From positions 11,178,805 to 11,242,804 of the forward strand of contig OX453287.1 of NCBI GenBank assembly GCA_949710005.1: a stretch of DNA of 64,000 bases, in the 5' to 3' direction. Shown in pieces: positions 48,146-56,695 of the stretch (positions within the stretch are counted from its first letter, which is position 1; the number at the start of each line of letters is the position of its first letter). The notes beneath the pieces are model-generated. The model searched no databases. It saw nothing but the letters and a program-made list of their open reading frames with translations, and was not told the DNA's origin. The position numbers were made by a program, and so were the translations under genes. The stretch comes from Ricordea florida (Eukaryota > Cnidaria > Anthozoa > Corallimorpharia > Ricordeidae).

Positions 48146-49370
48146 TAATAAAGAACTAGCGATTTTCCACAAAAAATGAGCTTTTATTTTCGATCAACTG
48201 CCAGTTTTTTTTTTCAGCGCGCGCGCTGAATGTCGTCAGCACTGTCCTTTATACTCTGATAAAGTACAGCAATTTGGGCCAATCAGCGAGCTTGTAAGAA
48301 ACGTCCAACACTCTCATTGGTTCAAAAGACAAAGGCTGTCAAACCATCTAAGTTCGAACGCAAAGCACTGAAAAGTTTTTGAACGCGAGATTTTTTCAGC
48401 TCAGTCAAGATATTTTTAAACATTCTCAAGTCTTAAATAATCGAAATCCAGTCAAATTATGGCCCATGAAGACAATAAGAGGAAAAAACCATTTGTGGAA
48501 TTTAACAGAAGAAAACAAAGAAGACGAACTGCTTAGCTTGTTGTTGAAACTAAAGACAGTGTGCCGTGTTTTCCGAACGGACAACGCTCAGTTTATGTCA
48601 ATGCGAGAACTGCTGTTTTGTTTTGTGCTTTTAGTCTCTGCTTTAGTGGTAATGTTGTGGAGAGATGAATTCGACACACAAGCAAATTTCTGTGTTTGAT
48701 CCGTGCTGTTTGTCGTTTTTACGAAATGCGACGTGAGGGAGCTCAAATTAAGCAACCAAGACTACAACGCCGAGTACTGTACCAGTGACAAAAGTGGATT
48801 TGTCTTCCTCTTGTTCTGTTGACGGTAGGCAAGTTTCATATCGTTTTCATTTTTCTTTGAAACTGTGGAATTTTCCACTTAGTCCGTTCACAGTCCATTT
48901 CGAATTTTTGCCGTCAACCTTCACGTCTTTAGCGGAGAAGACTTGTAAATTGGTCACTTCACGTTGTTGTTTTGCATAGCTTGGGACTAAAACCAACCGA
49001 ACTGTAATTTGCTCGGCAATTTTATTGTTTCATTCAAAAACGCCATTGTTTGATGGTTTCGTGGTTGATATCGTAGTCCTGTTTTTCTTAATTTAACTCC
49101 CCACTTTTACAAGTGCTGACTTAGTTGTTTAACTCGGTCTCTATATCTACATTTTCCTAGAGCTCATCATCTTCGCATTCTTGTAAATGTAAGGGATGCT
49201 TTGTTCGAGCTCGTTCAGAATATTTTACGAAAAGCTAGTAAACTCTTTAAAAAATTCCGCCACTTTTTTCACTGCGCAAAGCCGGGGGATGACGCGAGCA
49301 CCGTCCTTTATACTCTGATAAAGGACGCTGTTTGGACCAATCATATCGCGCGTAGTATCGGGACTGTATT
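48146..49370. other. Host-like intergenic segment with two direct hairpin/CCAAT blocks
   Basis: Two direct copies of a ~60-bp block occur at about 48236-48290 and 49296-49350. Each contains GTCCTTTATACTCTGATAAA (in the second copy a perfect stem GTCCTTTAT/ATAAAGGAC) and a GGACCAATCA-type CCAAT box. A GCGCGCGCGC palindrome precedes the first. A 106-codon ORF (48379-48699) between them has no recognisable similarity. Paired direct blocks about 1.06 kb apart could be worn LTR ends or two promoters. Confidence 0.4.
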
Positions 49371-49499
49371 ATAAATATATATACATATATAAAAACTCTC
49401 GGCTCGATTTACTCGGGCTTGCGAGCCACGTGGTCTGACCGGAACCGACACGATTAGTAACCTCGCTACGCTCGGCCTTCGGCCTCGCTTCGCGAGGAA
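49371..49499 (-). repeat. Solo left end of the 2.9-kb repeat (copy 6)
   Basis: Only the first ~125 bp of the repeat is present, in inverse orientation, from the TATATA tract to the CGCGAGGAA end. It abuts element C and truncates the gene at 49501. Confidence 0.85.
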
Positions 49500-49500
49500 A

Positions 49501-49881
49501 GAGTTTATAGATGAAGTTAGTCAATTCAGAATTAAATTTAATGGTCGTAAAAATCATGTATATATTAAGAATGACTTACCAATTGATGAAATTTGGACTA
49601 AAATAAATAAAGCCTTTGAGGACCATTATACTTTTAGAATAGGTTTTTTGAGAATGTTATTATTTGGTGAAGATTTAAATCAGACTCATGGAACTTGTTT
49701 AGTTGATGAATTACTTCTTATTATATACACCAACCCATATAAGAGACTACATAAGTATAGGTTTGATTATTTGAGTGAGGAATTAATAGCGGTGGCATGG
49801 GAGCCAAGTAGGTTTCTGGACTGGTGTGTTGACATCGAGGAGCTTAAGGGTTTGAAGCAGCGCTGGGGAATTGATTTGTGA
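49501..49881 (+). pseudogene. WxPSRFxxWCxD-motif protein, N-terminally truncated (element C)
   Basis: The frame is open from the repeat junction and ends with VAWEPSRFLDWCVDIEE and LKQRWGIDL, the motif shared with the 28823-29371 gene. The N-terminal part was removed by the repeat fragment ending at 49499. A 27-bp inverted repeat follows the stop, as in the other copy. Confidence 0.65.
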
Positions 49882-49892
49882 TCGTAGAGGAT

Positions 49893-49919
49893 TTTTGTAA
49901 CATGGATCGTGTTACAAAA
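49893..49919 (+). terminator. 27-bp inverted repeat downstream of W-motif gene, copy 2
   Basis: TTTTGTAAC/GTTACAAAA stem with a 9-nt loop, identical to 29385-29411 including the loop. Confidence 0.6.
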
Positions 49920-49928
49920 GTGTAACTG

Positions 49929-50276
49929 ATGGTCGATGGTTATACTGTGGTGATATACACAATGGATTGTGATCAAGCTAAACCAAGAAAACGATGTTCA
50001 CATGGCAGATGTAAGTATTATTGTAAAGAGTGCGGCGGTGCAGGTATATGTCAACATGGTAGACAAATGTACCTTTGTAAAGAATGTGACGGTAAAGGCA
50101 TTTGTCAACATGGTAGGCAAAAGTGTAATTGTAAAGAATGTAGACCAAATTCATATTGTGTACATGGCAGGCGTAAAACCAAAAACATATCGAGAATGTG
50201 TAATGAGTGTTTTATGGTAGATGTTTGTAAACATCATCGTTTTAAGATTGATTGTGAGAAGTGCAGGCCTTTGTGA
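49929..50276 (+). CDS. Cys/His tandem-repeat zinc protein (CxHGR...CKEC), element C
   Basis: 115 residues with at least four repeats of the form ICQHGRQMYLCKECDGKG, each with paired Cys and His ligands. It is a homologue of 44461-44925 in element B. As in B it is transcribed toward the late genes from the terminal side. It converges with the SLOG gene, with a 53-bp gap. Zinc binding is inferred from the regular C/H spacing; biological role unknown. Confidence 0.75.
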   Translation: MVDGYTVVIYTMDCDQAKPRKRCSHGRCKYYCKECGGAGICQHGRQMYLCKECDGKGICQHGRQKCNCKECRPNSYCVHGRRKTKNISRMCNECFMVDVCKHHRFKIDCEKCRPL

Positions 50277-50329
50277 GGTATCCAAAGACATTTGTAACGC
50301 GCTTCACGTTTCAAAAGTTCACTTAATCA

Positions 50330-50713
50330 TTAGACATAAACGACTATAACCTCTCTCTTGTATTTCCTAGCCAACTTAATAGCGGATTTGGTACCTGGTG
50401 AGTAAATACAAGAAGGCAAGGCCAATACATGCGTTGCACACTCAATGATCTGCCTATTGCGAATTGGCCCAGCCGCCTTGCCATAATAGTCCCATTGAGG
50501 TTCAAACGCTTTGAATGGGATCTCCTTTTCAGTGGCAAAATCCATGGCCAGTTCATCAACTCCTTCAGCACCCCCAGACACAATCAATTGTATGTCTGAG
50601 AGATCCAGCTTCCATTTCTTGAGGGCTTTACGTATTTGCTCTTTCAAGAAGGACATGTCATTGAAGTACCTGCTGCCAACGATTGCCAATGATGTCATGA
50701 TTTGCGAGGCCAT
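50330..50713 (-). CDS. SLOG-superfamily (DUF2493/YspA-like) nucleotide-binding protein, element C
   Basis: 127 residues with VGSRYF near the N-terminus, LIVSGGAEGVDELAMDFATE (the Gly-rich nucleotide-binding loop), FEPQWDYYGKAAGPIRNRQI and a late GTKSAI. This matches the SLOG/DprA-like Rossmann family, members of which bind nucleotide-derived ligands in conflict and stress systems (family knowledge). Elements A and B lack it. It sits outside the structural cluster beside the end of the element, the usual place for accessory cargo. Ligand and role unknown. Confidence 0.8.
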   Translation of the reverse strand: MASQIMTSLAIVGSRYFNDMSFLKEQIRKALKKWKLDLSDIQLIVSGGAEGVDELAMDFATEKEIPFKAFEPQWDYYGKAAGPIRNRQIIECATHVLALPSCIYSPGTKSAIKLARKYKREVIVVYV

Positions 50714-50739
50714 GATCTATGGATTGGCAATTTCAATTT

Positions 50740-52275
50740 TTATCTGAAGAGCATCCAAGCGGCAATTCCAACTCCAAAGATTAACAGTATCAGGTTGGTT
50801 TCATGATTGGTATTTGTTTCTTCTTTGATTTCAGGGCGAGGATGGATCGTTGGTGTTGTTGTTGAACGTTTAGTCTCTACAATTTCATGTGGCAACTTGA
50901 CCTTCGAGGGCCCAAGATTATGGCTGATCCCCACAGTCTTAGTCTCCAGGTTTATGTTTGTGTTGACACCAAATTTCATGTTATCAGTGGCCTTCATGAG
51001 GTTGTTGTTATACCCGATCACACTCTCCGTGTTTATGATCATGTTACTGGGCATCAACCACACTCCAGGAGCAATGGCCAAATCAAGTCTTAATTTAGCC
51101 TCTTGAGTGGCCAGTTGATACCTTTGGATTGAACTCGAAATGTCATTCTCAATCACACTACTCTCAAACAGGGCCAAGAATTCTTGTTGAGTTTCGATCG
51201 CTCCACCGCCAGTGCCCACAATCGAGTTTCTAGTGTTGACTTGAGCTCCCAATATGCAGTAAACAAAGGCTTCAGCAGACCGATTCAACCTGCCAAGTCC
51301 AGCTTTAGTGAGTCCATAACCACTCGTTGGGATGAACCAAGCATACTTGTAATCAGCAAAGTCATCATTACGAATGAATGAGACGAGGTCACCCTTTTCC
51401 TTCTTACCCCCATCATCAGCGAATTTGCCACCTTCACCAGGCCATTGGTCAGCTCCATCGTCATAGTTTCTTACCATATGGACGTTTTGGTATCCTCCAC
51501 CTACTCCATGGTATCCAGCCCCATAATCGATGAATATGTCACCCAAACCCCCGTTTCGTCCACCTTTCCATCTGAAGTCAGAGTTGTTTGAGATGCCAAA
51601 TTCAGCGCACAATCGTTGATATGCGACCTTACTGTAAGGGTTGTTGTTGATTACAAAGGGTTGCTCATCAGGGAGTGGAAGACTCAGTTCATACAATATT
51701 CGTCTTACGGTGAAATACACATGAAACTTGATGAAGCTACTCACGACTTTGGGGTAGTTGAGGCTTTCGAAGGGGCTAATCCCACATCCAGAGGTCGCAC
51801 ACCACACTGCAAGGTTCAGCTGTTGTGGCCAGTAGTTCATGTCGGGGGCATTCAACCACTTTCGACTTTGTTTCCCAAACTTGAAAGTTACAACTTGGGA
51901 GGTGAAAACATTACGCATCTTGGCGGTGAATTTTTTTGTGTTGGACACGTATATGTCCAGTGAGGTCAGCATACTTGTGGTGTTACTGGTGGGGCTGTCA
52001 AAGTCAACGGTGGGTATCGGGTAGTATCGTTTGGTTACGGTTAGGCTTGGCGGGAATGAGTTCAGGGCGGCCAGTCCAAGACCAATCCAGAGTCGCGATT
52101 TCAAACTTGGTTGCATCCCATCAGTCCACGTCTTGCCAGTGGGGTCATCATAGGACATGACTGTCATACCGTAATGTTTCCAACTAATGTAACCCCCATA
52201 TCGATCGTTCACAAATTTGAACTGGTCAAGGTCAGCCTTTGGATACTTATTTCTGAAGTCATCGAGTAAGCCCAT
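50740..52275 (-). CDS. Large conserved structural-type protein with C-terminal membrane anchor, element C
   Basis: 511 residues, colinear with the 545-residue element B protein: FRNKYPKADLDQFKFV, NVFTSQVVTFKFGKQSRKWL, FRWKGGRNGGLGDIF, QWPGEGGKFADDGGKKEKG, and a C-terminal LLIFGVGIAAWMLFR helix. The very high similarity through the Trp/Gly-rich core contrasts with the variable tail. A CTTAAAAG box lies at 52309-52316. Likely a virion surface or vertex component by size and conservation; fold not recognised. Confidence 0.75.
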   Translation of the reverse strand: MGLLDDFRNKYPKADLDQFKFVNDRYGGYISWKHYGMTVMSYDDPTGKTWTDGMQPSLKSRLWIGLGLAALNSFPPSLTVTKRYYPIPTVDFDSPTSNTTSMLTSLDIYVSNTKKFTAKMRNVFTSQVVTFKFGKQSRKWLNAPDMNYWPQQLNLAVWCATSGCGISPFESLNYPKVVSSFIKFHVYFTVRRILYELSLPLPDEQPFVINNNPYSKVAYQRLCAEFGISNNSDFRWKGGRNGGLGDIFIDYGAGYHGVGGGYQNVHMVRNYDDGADQWPGEGGKFADDGGKKEKGDLVSFIRNDDFADYKYAWFIPTSGYGLTKAGLGRLNRSAEAFVYCILGAQVNTRNSIVGTGGGAIETQQEFLALFESSVIENDISSSIQRYQLATQEAKLRLDLAIAPGVWLMPSNMIINTESVIGYNNNLMKATDNMKFGVNTNINLETKTVGISHNLGPSKVKLPHEIVETKRSTTTPTIHPRPEIKEETNTNHETNLILLIFGVGIAAWMLFR

Positions 52276-52324
52276 CTTCTATCCAGAATTTGGGTAGAAG
52301 GGTTCAAACTTTTAAGTCATTAAT

Positions 52325-52504
52325 CTATAGCTGGTGATAGATCAAGTATGCTAAATATAATACTACTGCAGCCTTCATGTATGAGGTTGTTGTAGACAAT
52401 TCTTCAACCTCTTTTCTTGTATAATGCAGTTTAGAATTTATTAATCTTTCACAATCCAATTCAGTTATATAGTTTGGAGCTTCATTGACTTCTCGGTTAT
52501 CCAT
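52325..52504 (-). CDS. Small C-terminally anchored membrane protein, 59 residues, element C
   Basis: Starts MDNREVNEAPNYITELDCER and ends with a hydrophobic helix (MKAAVVLYLAYLIYHQL). It is shorter than typical ORF cutoffs but lies neatly between two genes, and GACTTAAAAATA begins 28-40 nt upstream of its ATG. No homologue was seen in A or B. Function unknown. Confidence 0.6.
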   Translation of the reverse strand: MDNREVNEAPNYITELDCERLINSKLHYTRKEVEELSTTTSYMKAAVVLYLAYLIYHQL

Positions 52505-52571
52505 GTGTACTCTTATTAATATTATTTTTAAGTCTATTTGGACTAGTATTTGTTTTGCTCGTATATGATAG

Positions 52572-53174
52572 TTATGGTCCTCCTTTTAGTTCTTTGAGGA
52601 TTTCTTCGCGTACTCTCTGCCTCAGCACCAATGGGTCCTCTCCACTCACATTTTTTTGAGCCTTAGCCCGTATCTCAGCCTTGAGCTTTTCGAATTTCTT
52701 GAGTTCGTCCATGATCAACGAGAATTCTGAGTCAGAGATCGTATTGTCACGAAGGGCTTTGGAAACCAGGTCTTCAATGGTGTTTATCTTGGATCTGGCC
52801 AGTGTGATGGTGTTTTGATGCTTCACAGCTTTCTGGGACAGTCTCTTGGATATTTGTTGACACGCTATGGAGGCGCATACGAATACACCACTCACCACAC
52901 CCAATGGTACAGATGCGACGATTCCGACACCACTAAGCGTTGTGCCCAAACCGCCAGCCGCCAAGATGCAGGACGTTATACCACAGGTCGAGCTTACATT
53001 CATGAGTGTGCCCTTGGATCGGTTGTATTTTTTTAGTACTGTCTCGTAGTGGTTTAGTTCAGACTTTAGCTTGTTCAAGGCATCACAACATTGTTGAAGT
53101 CTGAATGATGGTCCATCAGTGGGAGGAGGTGCAGTGGCTTCCAAGTTAGGGTAAATCGCCTTATATTCTCCCAT
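52572..53174 (-). CDS. Glycine-rich two-transmembrane protein (YPxL...FRL family), element C
   Basis: 200 residues, homologous to 40832-41425. N-terminal IYPNLEA and SFRLQQCCDALN, coiled coil, Gly/Ala-rich membrane pair (residues ~58-105) and the conserved ARSKINTIEDLVSKALRDNT helix. The TAAAAG box precedes the ATG by about 25 nt. It lies just downstream of the penton-like gene. Function unknown. Confidence 0.75.
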   Translation of the reverse strand: MGEYKAIYPNLEATAPPPTDGPSFRLQQCCDALNKLKSELNHYETVLKKYNRSKGTLMNVSSTCGITSCILAAGGLGTTLSGVGIVASVPLGVVSGVFVCASIACQQISKRLSQKAVKHQNTITLARSKINTIEDLVSKALRDNTISDSEFSLIMDELKKFEKLKAEIRAKAQKNVSGEDPLVLRQRVREEILKELKGGP

Positions 53175-53205
53175 TTTGGACTGAGGATCACTTACTTTTA
53201 AGATG

Positions 53206-53838
53206 TTATCTGAATCGTAAACTGAATGTGATAGGAGAACCCGTCAGATCAAGTTTCTTCCATACAATGTCGAGGATGCTTAAGTCGAAGTGGGTTATTA
53301 GACTTTCATGGTTTTGGACTGGAACGGTTGGATAATCCTGTGATGGTATGTTGGCAAGGAGGTGGGAAGGCGAGAGTTTCACGAGTTCTCCATACTTAGT
53401 CTCATTCGCATATGACGACTTATTGTCCACTAGACTACACAAAAGTCTCAGCGGCTCCTTAATCTGTATGTTTATGGGGTACAGCTTTCCAGGGGTTACG
53501 GTTTCAGGCACCCCAAGAGCAACTTGGAGACCTCTTGTGAGTTTAATGTTGAACGTTTTGTTGGAGTACAGGTAATCAACGGTGTCAGTCTCAATGATCG
53601 ACAGCTTGGCGTTATCCGTATCGTTCAGAAGGATTGCGTGTATGCCACGTAGAGAGTATGTACCGGGCGGGATTATTATGATGGGTCGATTATCCTCCTT
53701 GAGAAAGCCTTGTCGATCTTTGAAGTTTACCAATCGTTTGGGTACAATACAGTCGAGGAGTTGGATCTCCCGAACCTCTTCCAATGGGGGATCCAAATAC
53801 ACCCTGGATTCAGACTCGTACATAGTAATGCTAAACAT
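53206..53838 (-). CDS. Penton-like minor capsid protein, element C
   Basis: 210 residues, full-length homologue of 43328-43963. Conserved ITMYESESRVYLDPPL, RLVNFKDRQ, GTYSLRGI, LGVPETVTPGKLYPINIQ and SPITFSLRFR. The TTTAAAG box (53863-53869 on the complement) and a GTAATCAAACAAC leader match the element B orthologue, supporting this start. Single jelly-roll assignment is by pattern and gene context. Confidence 0.65.
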   Translation of the reverse strand: MFSITMYESESRVYLDPPLEEVREIQLLDCIVPKRLVNFKDRQGFLKEDNRPIIIIPPGTYSLRGIHAILLNDTDNAKLSIIETDTVDYLYSNKTFNIKLTRGLQVALGVPETVTPGKLYPINIQIKEPLRLLCSLVDNKSSYANETKYGELVKLSPSHLLANIPSQDYPTVPVQNHESLITHFDLSILDIVWKKLDLTGSPITFSLRFR

Positions 53839-53847
53839 GTTGTTTGA

Positions 53848-54036
53848 TTACTTCTTCGTCATCTTTAAACTTCTATAGTCAGCCTCTGAGAGGAATCGAG
53901 TTTTGATGATGCCACAGCTGGAACATTTACACTTCATCATCGGCCTTCCTTTGGCTGTTTTGGCAAAGGTTTCACTACCAGGTACACAATCAGTCAGCTT
54001 TTTCTCTTTGACACAATAGCTCTTCATTTGATTCAT
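53848..54036 (-). CDS. Small zinc-ribbon protein (YCVK type), element C
   Basis: 62 residues: MKSYCVKEKKLTDCVPGSE then MMKCKCSSCG. Four to six Cys suggest a zinc ribbon. Overlaps the upstream gene by 4 nt, implying translational coupling or tight packing, and is shared with element A but absent from B. Role unknown. Confidence 0.7.
   Translation of the reverse strand: MNQMKSYCVKEKKLTDCVPGSETFAKTAKGRPMMKCKCSSCGIIKTRFLSEADYRSLKMTKK
53863..53869 (-). promoter_or_regulatory. TTTAAAG promoter-like motif, element C penton-like gene
   Basis: TTTAAAGATGACG on the minus strand, beginning 31 nt before the ATG at 53838. Confidence 0.55.
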
Positions 54037-54925
54037 GTACGTTTCCTTTTTAACTCTTCTATGAAGTAAAGCACAACTGCCATTATTAACAGCCAGGCAT
54101 GTTTCCCCAGGAATGAGACGACCTCCCCAGCAGTCTTGAACAGAAAGCTTACAATAGCGCCCACCATCCCAGGCAACAATTCGCCAAGTTTCTTCCCAAG
54201 AGTTTTTAGCCCATCACCAACCCCTTTGCCCAATTTCGATAGCCCTTTTGAGAGGTTGGAGACTATGACACCAATGACCACTCCAACGGCACTCATGACA
54301 GCAAAGACTGTGAATCCGTATTTCTTGAAGATGGCCTTCACACGATCCCGCAATGACATTCGTTCCCGTATCTCCTCATTCTCACCCTCCAAATTGGCTA
54401 TCTCCTCCTCCCGCTCACCAATTTCTCTCTCCAGAGTCTCTATGTTACTTTCTTCTTCTGGGGTCTTCAGCGGCTTATCTCTTTGGAATCTCAGCGTCTC
54501 CTTCATTTTGGTGAGCAATCCCTTTTTCTCAGCGATCACACCATCATTGGCTTCCACAACTTCTTCTGATCTTGGGCCTAGATTGTTTTTGATGGTGTCT
54601 GGCAATCCATCATTCAATTCATCATCACCTTTGAATAACACATAAGGTTTTGATCCTTTCCTCAGCAATTTGACGACTACTTGTTTGAATTCATTCAGTT
54701 TGGCTGTAAACTTGGATGTATCAACTTTGGGGAATCTTGATCTAATCTTGGCCCAGGCTTCATCTTGTTCTATTTCCATCTCTTCTATCAATAAGGGGCG
54801 AGTTTCATCAATACCCCCGAATGAGGTTTCTTCCTCTTCATCATCAGGGAGACGAGTGGTGGATGTCTTTGTGATTGGTCATTTAGTGTAGTCGGATCCA
54901 AATCGGGATCATAAGCAGTTGCCAT
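54033..54925 (-). pseudogene. Coiled-coil protein with conserved membrane-active C-terminus, frameshifted N-terminus (element C)
   Basis: The intact part (from ATG at 54791) gives 252 residues: DEAWAKIRSRFPKVD domain, coiled coil and the invariant C-terminal hydrophobic region ending in a basic tail. Upstream, an ATG at 54925 opens a frame with DPDLDPTTLND, the same N-terminal motif as in element A. A frameshift near 54866 separates the two parts. The shorter product may still be made. Structural or membrane-active role inferred as for the B homologue. Confidence 0.7.
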
Positions 54926-54960
54926 ATTTGAAGTTGAATATGGCAGCTTCTAAATTGATT

Positions 54961-55221
54961 TCAAAAGTCTCGTATATGCATGTTGTTTGGGTTCCATACT
55001 TCATCGCGGAAACCAGTCTTTGAATTACAGTCCGGGATCTTTCTAATTATAGCAATAGGTAAGACGCGCTGTTTGAGTTCACTCTTGGCAATGGCTATAG
55101 GATTGAAATCAAATGGCCAGTCTATCACTGGTTTACTGCCCATCTGCAATTGCTCAGCTCTGGTCCCCACCAACTTGACATACTCATGGGGAGTCATTGT
55201 GTTGTCAGTCGTCATATCCAC
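54961..55221 (-). CDS. RPB6/omega-like RNA polymerase subunit, element C
   Basis: 86 residues: MTPHEYVKLVGTRAEQLQMG, then PIAIAKSELKQRVLPIAIIR and KIPD. This order (T-x-E-x3-L-x2-RA-x-QL-x2-G, then P-x2-IA-x2-EL-x5-P-x2-IIR-x-P) is the core signature of the RPB6/RpoK/omega family. That subunit stabilises RNA polymerase by clamping the largest subunit. It overlaps the next gene upstream by 10 nt. I see no homologue in A or B and am not aware of RPB6 in Polintons. A host-derived or large-virus-derived origin is possible. Confidence 0.75.
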   Translation of the reverse strand: MDMTTDNTMTPHEYVKLVGTRAEQLQMGSKPVIDWPFDFNPIAIAKSELKQRVLPIAIIRKIPDCNSKTGFRDEVWNPNNMHIRDF

Positions 55222-55616
55222 TTGCTGGCAATGTATCCCAAGGCTAACATCCCGCCAGAAACATAAACCATTTCTCCAGTCTTTTGATCTGAATTGGGTC
55301 GGTAATAGTCTGAGAATTTAGGGGGATTGCCCATTTGATTGTACAATCTTAGCGCTTCGTCCGTCTTTGATATGTTCTCAGAGGCTTGATTCTCATCACC
55401 CTTCCTACGGTTCTCAAAGTCAATATAAGCCATTCGTCTCTCTTGATAAGCAGCATAGTCTTTCTGGTACTTCTCCATGGCTTTGTCATGCCTTTCCCTT
55501 TCAAGTTGGAGATCGGTCGAGGAAGAGCCGCTAATGACTTTTGCTAAATAGTTTCCACCAATGAAGGCTGTTGCGTTGAGGACTGCCCCTCCAAGCATGA
55601 TTGCTATAGTCGCCAT
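55212..55616 (-). CDS. Conserved MATIA membrane protein, 134 residues, element C
   Basis: Homologue of 1501-1899 and 38977-39399: MATIAIMLGGAVLNATAFIG, ERHDKAMEKYQKDYAAYQE, SDQKTGEMVYVSGGMLALGY. Two hydrophobic ends and a charged middle helix. Function unknown. Confidence 0.8.
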   Translation of the reverse strand: MATIAIMLGGAVLNATAFIGGNYLAKVISGSSSTDLQLERERHDKAMEKYQKDYAAYQERRMAYIDFENRRKGDENQASENISKTDEALRLYNQMGNPPKFSDYYRPNSDQKTGEMVYVSGGMLALGYIASKWI

Positions 55617-55632
55617 TTATCCATTTGTTGTC

Positions 55633-56031
55633 CTACTTCTTAAACAATTTCGAGCCTGTGTATAACGCGATCGATGTCAACACCCCAAACATAAAGGATA
55701 CTAATGGGTGTGAGCCTCGTTGTGGTTGTTCTGTAGCCTTTTCTGACTTTTTGTTGGGCTCATCAAGTTCCTTATCCATATCTCTCAAAAGATAGCTTAC
55801 CAGTCTAGGCTCCTTGGCATAATGGAATTGTCTATTTCCAAGTTTGAAGTACCATTTGATAAGCTCTCTGTTACTAGGCATGGGGTCGATTTCAACCTCT
55901 AAATTTCTCTCAACAGAGAGAGACTCAGCTTTATGCAAAGCATTAACGTATGATTGTCTTATGTGTCTCATAAGATCGATGACGTAATCAGTTTGAGCAT
56001 CTTTAATTGCTTCAGTGAAACTCAAAGGCAT
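55633..56031 (-). CDS. Helical protein with C-terminal membrane anchor, 132 residues, element C
   Basis: The start at MPLSFTEAIKDAQ was chosen because it lies 2 nt after the upstream stop; the longer open frame would overlap that gene. Contains PSNRELIKWYFKLGNRQFHY (conserved in element A at 2621-2855) and a final hydrophobic helix VSFMFGVLTSIALYTGSKL. Not found in B. Function unknown. Confidence 0.65.
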   Translation of the reverse strand: MPLSFTEAIKDAQTDYVIDLMRHIRQSYVNALHKAESLSVERNLEVEIDPMPSNRELIKWYFKLGNRQFHYAKEPRLVSYLLRDMDKELDEPNKKSEKATEQPQRGSHPLVSFMFGVLTSIALYTGSKLFKK

Positions 56032-56033
56032 GT

Positions 56034-56255
56034 TCAAACACTTGTGGGTAGTATCTTCTGATCCTCTAAATAGGTTTTGACATACATAGCTATAGTCAGC
56101 ACAAGCACCCATTTGCCATAGTTCATGATACTGGTCGATGGGTCACCGATGAATGATTCCTTGAGAATCTTTTTGCCAAGCCAGCCCATCCCAGCTGACA
56201 AAACAACGAGCACTGCAGAGCCAGTAACTGTCTTTACGAGCTTATTCTCCGCCAT
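56034..56255 (-). CDS. Conserved 73-residue two-helix membrane protein, element C
   Basis: MAENKLVKTVTGSAVLVVLS start and YLEDQKILPTSV end, homologous to 2859-3080 and 38731-38949. A TTTAAAAGATGATG box starts 28 nt upstream (56276-56283 on the complement). Unknown function. Confidence 0.8.
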   Translation of the reverse strand: MAENKLVKTVTGSAVLVVLSAGMGWLGKKILKESFIGDPSTSIMNYGKWVLVLTIAMYVKTYLEDQKILPTSV

Positions 56256-56261
56256 TTTGAA

Positions 56262-56666
56262 TCATAACACATCATCTTTTAAATCGGTTTCCTCTGCTTT
56301 GCTGGCCACGGGCGGACTTTCTGTGACGTTGGGCTGCGATTTCAATGTAATGGATGGAAAATGCAAGTCAGGTATCCTGTCTCGATAGTTGTTCCATAGT
56401 CCATATGCGGCGAGGCCAATTGCACCTATGGCTAGAAAAATAGTCTGGGACGGCATGTAACCTCTCCTACCAACAGAACTACCCTTATTCTCTTCCTTCT
56501 CACTCTCTTTCTTCTCCCTTTCCTCTTCACGTTTCAAAGCCTCTCTGGCCCTCTTGTTCTTTTCAGATAACGTTTTACCAGCCTGAACTCTCTTGGGGTC
56601 TTTGACCTTGGTTTTGACAGAAGGTTCTCTAGTGATTTGCTCAACCTGACTTGTTTCTTCAGACAT
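56262..56666 (-). CDS. KDPKRVQAGK-family basic membrane protein, element C
   Basis: 134 residues from MSEETSQ, chosen by homology with A and B. KDPKRVQAGKTLSEKNKRAR, a Lys/Glu-rich coil and one hydrophobic segment (TIFLAIGAIGLAAYGLW). A CTAGTAT-CTTACTAGGAGACTTAAAG leader precedes the gene and is repeated before 56938. Function unknown. Confidence 0.7.
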   Translation of the reverse strand: MSEETSQVEQITREPSVKTKVKDPKRVQAGKTLSEKNKRAREALKREEEREKKESEKEENKGSSVGRRGYMPSQTIFLAIGAIGLAAYGLWNNYRDRIPDLHFPSITLKSQPNVTESPPVASKAEETDLKDDVL

Positions 56667-56695
56667 ATTGTCGTTGTAAGGTAATCTACTGTAAG

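Noticed and set aside
48379..48699. 106-codon ORF in the unassigned segment
   Set aside because: No homologue, motif or gene context supports it; kept only as part of the segment description.
54136..54645. 169-residue plus-strand ORF and similar forward ORFs across elements A and C
   Set aside because: They are shadows of the conserved minus-strand genes; their residues do not match between elements.
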